Source: Bacteroidota bacterium (GTDB lineage Bacteria > Bacteroidota > Bacteroidia > Chitinophagales > Chitinophagaceae). From it: 8,899 nt of DNA. Each line of letters starts with the position of its first letter. The first letter of the stretch is position 1. Below are positions 5,967-8,899 of the stretch, piece after piece. The position numbers and the translations under genes were made by a program. A model generated the notes under the pieces. The model did not search any database. It was not told the DNA's origin and saw only the letters and a program-made list of their open reading frames with translations. The stretch covers positions 1 to 8,899 of the forward strand of contig JAEWJV010000600.1 of the NCBI GenBank assembly GCA_023386395.1, read 5' to 3'.

Positions 5967-7406
5967 TTACTCATCTTCAGTATCGTTTAATAGTTCATCG
6001 CTTATTGTTGGCAATATATTTTGTGCATCTTCATTACTTAAAACCTCCACATTCTTCAATCTTTTTTGTATCGCTCTTGTTCTTACACCAACAACATTCT
6101 CTAATTGGTCAAGACCTGTTTGTATATTCTTTTGAGCCTTATCAAGCAAGCCGCTGAAATTGCCGAACTCTGTTTTTACGGCGCTGAGCAACTGCCATAC
6201 TTCGCCGCTGCGCTTTTCTATGGCGAGTGTGCGGAAACCCATTTGTAAACTGTTGAGCAGCGCACTGAGCGTGGTGGGACCGGTAATGATAACCCTGCAT
6301 TCGCGTTGCATGCTTTCGAAGAGCCCGGGTGTACGCAGCACTTCGGCATACAGGCTTTCGAATGGCAGAAAGAGTATGGCGAAATCTGTGGTGTTGGGTG
6401 CATCAATGTATTTGCTGCAAATATCCTGTGCGCAGTTGCGTATGCCTTTGCTAAATGTACGGCGGTGTTCTTCTATCAGTTCGGGGCTGCCGTGTTCATA
6501 CGCATCGGTGAGCAGTTCAAATGCTTCTTTGGGAAACTTACTATCGATGGGCAGCCAAAGAGGTTCGTTGCTGTTTTGTTTGTTAGGCAGCTTTACGGCA
6601 AACTCAACGAGTGCATTGCTGCCTTGTTTGGTCTTTACATTTTTTGCATATTGATCGGGCGTAAGTATTTGTTCGAGTATTGCTTCCAGTTGATATTCGC
6701 CGAGCACACCACGTGTTTTTACATTGCTGAGTACACGCTTTAAATCGCCAACACCGGTGGCTAAAGTTTGCATGTCGCCAAGGCCTTTATGCACGGCTTC
6801 CAGCCGTTCGCTGACGAGTTTAAAACTTTCGCCGAGCCGTGCTTCGAGTGTTTGCTGCAGTTTCTCATCAACAGTGATGCGCATTTGTTCCAGCTTCTGC
6901 TCATTGCTTGTTTGCATGGCAGAAACTTTTTGTTCGATGGTGTTGCGCATGGTGTCGAGCTTTGTACTGGTGTCTGTATTTTGGTCGCTTTGTTTGCGCA
7001 GCAGTTGATAGAAATTATCTTTTTGTTGTGTGTTGAAATCGCTGATGCTTTGCGCTAAATCTTTTTTGAAACTGTTTAATGCTTCCTTTATTTCTGTTCT
7101 TGATGCGAGTGCATTGGTGTTATTACTTTCGCTGAAGGCTGATAATTTTTTATCTATGGTTTCTGTGAGATGATTGAGTTTTTCTTCGAAGGATTGGAGT
7201 GAATGGGCGAGTTCTTTTCGTGCCTGTGCTGATTGATTATTGGTTTCGTTCCTGTTAATAGCAATTTCATTTTTAACAGATGCTTCTATGCGGTTGATAT
7301 CGGCTTTGAGTTCATCAAACTTATGTGCGGCATTGTCTTTTGGTTTCAGCAGTATCAATAACAATAAACCGGTGATAAGGGCAAGGAGTATGTATTCAAT
7401 CGTCAT
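5967..7406 (-). CDS. rmuC: DNA recombination protein RmuC
   Basis: A 479-residue RmuC. Residues 5-20 form one N-terminal membrane segment (YILLALITGLLLLILL), followed by a long coiled coil (about 25-220) with heptads of charged and hydrophobic residues. The conserved core then shows VKTRGVLGEYQLEAIL (229-244), LWLPIDSKFPKEAF (283-296), FAILFLPFESLYAEVL (342-357) and GPTTLSALLNSLQMGFRTLAIEKRSGEVW (376-404). The PIDSKFP and GPTTL blocks are diagnostic. RmuC was defined in E. coli as limiting recombination at inverted repeats; its core belongs to the restriction-endonuclease-like fold, and it is membrane-tethered. The C-terminus ends in an acidic tail (NDTEDE). Start ATG at 7406 gives the membrane anchor. 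The gene lies 68 nt after a small co-directional gene that resembles its own N-terminus. Confidence 0.95.
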   Translation of the reverse strand: MTIEYILLALITGLLLLILLKPKDNAAHKFDELKADINRIEASVKNEIAINRNETNNQSAQARKELAHSLQSFEEKLNHLTETIDKKLSAFSESNNTNALASRTEIKEALNSFKKDLAQSISDFNTQQKDNFYQLLRKQSDQNTDTSTKLDTMRNTIEQKVSAMQTSNEQKLEQMRITVDEKLQQTLEARLGESFKLVSERLEAVHKGLGDMQTLATGVGDLKRVLSNVKTRGVLGEYQLEAILEQILTPDQYAKNVKTKQGSNALVEFAVKLPNKQNSNEPLWLPIDSKFPKEAFELLTDAYEHGSPELIEEHRRTFSKGIRNCAQDICSKYIDAPNTTDFAILFLPFESLYAEVLRTPGLFESMQRECRVIITGPTTLSALLNSLQMGFRTLAIEKRSGEVWQLLSAVKTEFGNFSGLLDKAQKNIQTGLDQLENVVGVRTRAIQKRLKNVEVLSNEDAQNILPTISDELLNDTEDE

Positions 7407-7474
7407 GCGTAAGCCAGCTAATTTGCAAACAAGATAATCATGTTTCTAAATACAACAAAAAAACGCTGTGATTT

Positions 7475-7873
7475 TTACTGAATGGCGCCGGTGTTTTGCA
7501 TGTGGCTATCTAGCTTTTCTTCAACCGACTGGATGGATTGCTTTATATCTTGCCGGCTTCTTAAAACCTGGTTGTTTACTTCCAGCCGGTTTACCAGAAT
7601 TTCTTTGCGGATGGCTTCCTGGCCCTGCTGTAAATCGCTGCGCAGGGATTGTTCTGTGTGCTGCGTGGCGGCAAGCAGGGCGGCTTCTATGCGTTGCAGG
7701 TTGCTTTGCAAAGCTTCGTGCATGGCGGTTTGCTGCATGGCGGTTTCATTCAGCTTTGCTTCTATATTTTCTATGGCCTGTTGCAGTGCCTTATTGTTGC
7801 CGGTGAATGATTTTATTAATACAATAATCAATAGCAAGATGATTATGCCGGAAAGTATATAGAGTTCTGTCAT
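7475..7873 (-). CDS. Membrane-anchored coiled-coil protein resembling the RmuC N-terminus
   Basis: 132 residues: one membrane segment at residues 5-21 (YILSGIIILLLIIVLIK), then a predicted coiled coil to the end with many Gln, Glu and Ala. Residues 90-121 (KEILVNRLEVNNQ to QSVEEKL) line up without gaps with RmuC 46-77 (NEIAINRNETNNQ to QSFEEKL), with 16 identities in 32. The starts MTELYIL and MTIEYIL are also alike. The catalytic-type core of RmuC is missing altogether. It is upstream of rmuC on the same strand with a 68 nt gap, so co-transcription is likely. It may be a partial duplicate of rmuC kept as a partner that pairs with RmuC through the coiled coil, or a decaying remnant. The intact frame, start and membrane segment favour a real gene. 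No named family is recognised. Confidence 0.75.
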   Translation of the reverse strand: MTELYILSGIIILLLIIVLIKSFTGNNKALQQAIENIEAKLNETAMQQTAMHEALQSNLQRIEAALLAATQHTEQSLRSDLQQGQEAIRKEILVNRLEVNNQVLRSRQDIKQSIQSVEEKLDSHMQNTGAIQ

Positions 7874-8025
7874 TATTTATTTTTTTGAGATGCGAAAATG
7901 ATGGGTTTGTGTTTTATAAATGATTTTTTTGTTTGGGTGATTGTTTTTAGTAATGATTATTTTTTTGAATGAAAAAGTTTGTTGTATTCTTTTTTAAGCT
8001 GAATGTTTGCGCATGTTTTTGCTAT
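7874..8025. other. Gene-free AT-rich spacer
   Basis: About 150 bp upstream of the small coiled-coil gene, T-rich on the + strand. It should contain that gene's promoter on the minus strand, but no convincing TAnnTTTG box is seen. No ORF or strong hairpin is visible. Confidence 0.5.
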
Positions 8026-8064
8026 GTTCTTTTGCCTTGATGCAAAAGAACCAAAAGATCAAGG
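8026..8064. other. Hairpin with possible H-type pseudoknot, unit A
   Basis: Perfect 10 bp arms GTTCTTTTGC (8026-8035) and GCAAAAGAAC (8042-8051) close the loop CTTGAT. That loop is complementary to ATCAAG at 8058-8063, which allows either a pseudoknot or a switch to the CCTTGAT/ATCAAGG stem. The same bases are repeated in units B (8443-8481) and C (8811-8849). Confidence 0.6.
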
Positions 8065-8392
8065 ACGGCATGATCGCTCCGCGCATCCGTCCCGGCCAGC
8101 ACCTCCCTCTGTGTAGATTGCTTTATTACTATGTTGTTTGCTGAATATTCAATCATATTATTTGTATTCGAGTTTATATAACGCTTTTGCTTGTTTGAGA
8201 TTGTATGATCTTTTAATCAGAAAAATCTTATGAATACTGGTTTAAGATAAGCATCAGGGTTCAACTGCTGAAAAGTCATCTGTGTAAAAGTTTAATCAGG
8301 GCGAAAGAAAAAATGTGCTGAAATCGAAGATTCGCGAACACTATTAAAAAACAAACCTGCTGTAAGCAATATCATTTTTTCCTGAACTTTTG

Positions 8393-8418
8393 ATACTTTT
8401 CTTTCGAGAGAAAAGTAT
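8393..8418. terminator. Perfect 10 bp hairpin closing unit A
   Basis: Arms ATACTTTTCT (8393-8402) and AGAAAAGTAT (8409-8418) with loop TTCGAG. It corresponds to 8761-8786 in unit B, where the end pair is G-C instead of A-T. It is called a terminator only because of its hairpin shape; a structural role in RNA or DNA is equally possible. Confidence 0.4.
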
Positions 8419-8720
8419 GGAAGAACGAATTAAAGTTTAGTTGTTCTTTTGCCTTGATGCAAAAGAACCAAAAGATCAAGGACGGCATGATCGCTCCGCG
8501 CATCCGTCCGGGCCAGTGCCTCCCTCTGTGTAGATTGCTTTATTATTGGTTTACTTGTTGAATGCTGTGTCATACTGCAAGTACATTTTTTATATAACGT
8601 TTTTGATTGTTTGAGATTGTATGATCTTTTAATCAGGAAAATCTTATGAATCATGATTAGGTAAACATCAGGGTTCAACTGCTGAAGAATCATCAGCACA
8701 AAAAGCTTAATCAAGGCCGT

Positions 8721-8749
8721 GCACGGATGTGTTGAAATATCATCCGTGC
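8721..8749. repeat. Unit B-specific inverted repeat
   Basis: Perfect 9 bp arms GCACGGATG (8721-8729) and CATCCGTGC (8741-8749) with an 11 nt loop. Unit A has related loop sequence but not the arms. Confidence 0.6.
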
Positions 8750-8760
8750 TTGAACTTTTG

Positions 8761-8786
8761 GTACTTTTCTTTCAAGAGAAAAGTAC
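8761..8786. terminator. Perfect 10 bp hairpin closing unit B
   Basis: Arms GTACTTTTCT (8761-8770) and AGAAAAGTAC (8777-8786) with loop TTCAAG; equivalent of 8393-8418 in unit A. The terminal base pair differs in a compensated way. Confidence 0.4.
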
Positions 8787-8810
8787 GGAAGAATGAATTA
8801 AAGTTTAGTT

Positions 8811-8899
8811 GTTCTTTTGCCTTGATGCAAAAGAACCAAAAGATCAAGGCAAACCCGATCGCTCCGCGCATCCGTCCGGGCCAGTGCCTCCCTCTGTGT
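8811..8899. repeat. Long tandem repeat unit C (cut by window end)
   Basis: First 89 bp of a third copy. It matches unit B except that GACGGCAT after ATCAAG is replaced by GCAAACCC, which destroys the left arm of the small GACGG/CCGTC stem present in A and B. The array continues past the window. Confidence 0.83.

Larger units (their letters stand above)
8026..8442. repeat. Long tandem repeat unit A (417 bp)
   Basis: First of three direct copies. Order within the unit: hairpin GTTCTTTTGC/GCAAAAGAAC, then AAAAGATCAAGG, a GC-rich block (GATCGCTCCGCGCATCCGTC, CCTCCCTCTGTGTAGATTG), a variable A/T-rich stretch, a conserved block with TTTGAGATTGTATGATC and CATCAGGGTTCAACTGCTG, then a second hairpin at 8393-8418 and GAATTAAAGTTTAGTTG. 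Compared with unit B it has about 49 extra bases between 8298 and 8392. No convincing coding frame runs through it. Confidence 0.85.
8443..8810. repeat. Long tandem repeat unit B (368 bp)
   Basis: Second direct copy with the same block order as unit A. It carries an extra strong hairpin at 8721-8749 where unit A has unrelated sequence. A minus-strand frame at 8430-8714 crosses it, but its sequence is repeat translation with no recognisable protein features. Confidence 0.85.

Noticed and set aside
6160..7058. Several + strand frames of 94-164 codons opposite rmuC
   Set aside because: They are antisense shadows of rmuC, Cys/Ser-rich and without signals; rmuC itself has full family motifs.
7468..7862. 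+ strand frames opposite the small coiled-coil gene
   Set aside because: Cys-rich or Trp-rich antisense translations; the minus-strand frame has a membrane segment, coiled coil and clear similarity to RmuC.
8430..8714. 94-codon minus-strand frame across the long repeats
   Set aside because: It is translation of repeat unit B and part of unit A, without a plausible protein composition, start signal or domain; the equivalent frame is not kept in the neighbouring copy.

Overview
The window reads as chromosomal DNA from a member of the Bacteroidota, most likely a Chitinophagaceae-type organism. This rests on the C-terminal tail of an outer-membrane beta-barrel protein ending in the family-typical EFGEKEF, on two lipoproteins with signal peptides, on a TAnnTTTG-type promoter box, and on an AT-rich background with structured intergenic repeats. 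The taxonomic call is an inference from protein style only.

Layout. 1-211 (+) is the end of an outer-membrane beta-barrel gene. 360-848 (+) encodes a small beta-rich lipoprotein, flanked on both sides by a diverged ~75 bp intergenic direct repeat. 1048-2184 (-) encodes a GH5-like TIM-barrel glycoside hydrolase lipoprotein, convergent with the small lipoprotein. 2279-3391 is a REP/RAYT locus: an intact Y1 HUH transposase (RAYT) bounded by inverted ~48 bp palindromes, followed by two more units in which the same palindrome and leader are joined to truncated copies of the RAYT 5' end. 3393-5764 (-) is a large AT-rich gene for a protein with two tandem nucleoside-deoxyribosyltransferase/TIR-like domains and a P-loop ATPase domain. 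It looks like an antiphage or stress-signalling NTPase. Its first 12 codons lie in a different frame from the rest, so it is frameshifted as given. 5967-7406 (-) is rmuC. 7475-7873 (-) encodes a 132-residue membrane-anchored coiled-coil protein that resembles only the N-terminal anchor of RmuC. 7874-8899 holds no convincing gene; from 8026 onward it consists of 2.2 copies of a ~370-417 bp tandem repeat rich in hairpins, each copy beginning with a possible H-type pseudoknot.

How the parts relate. The small coiled-coil gene and rmuC are co-directional and 68 nt apart, so they are probably co-transcribed. The ATPase gene ends 10 nt from a REP palindrome and the RAYT gene ends 2 nt from another, so these hairpins may act as 3' ends of transcripts. 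The most unusual parts are the REP-RAYT 5'-fragment array, the frameshifted tandem-domain NTPase, the partial RmuC-like protein beside rmuC, and the structured tandem repeats at the right end.
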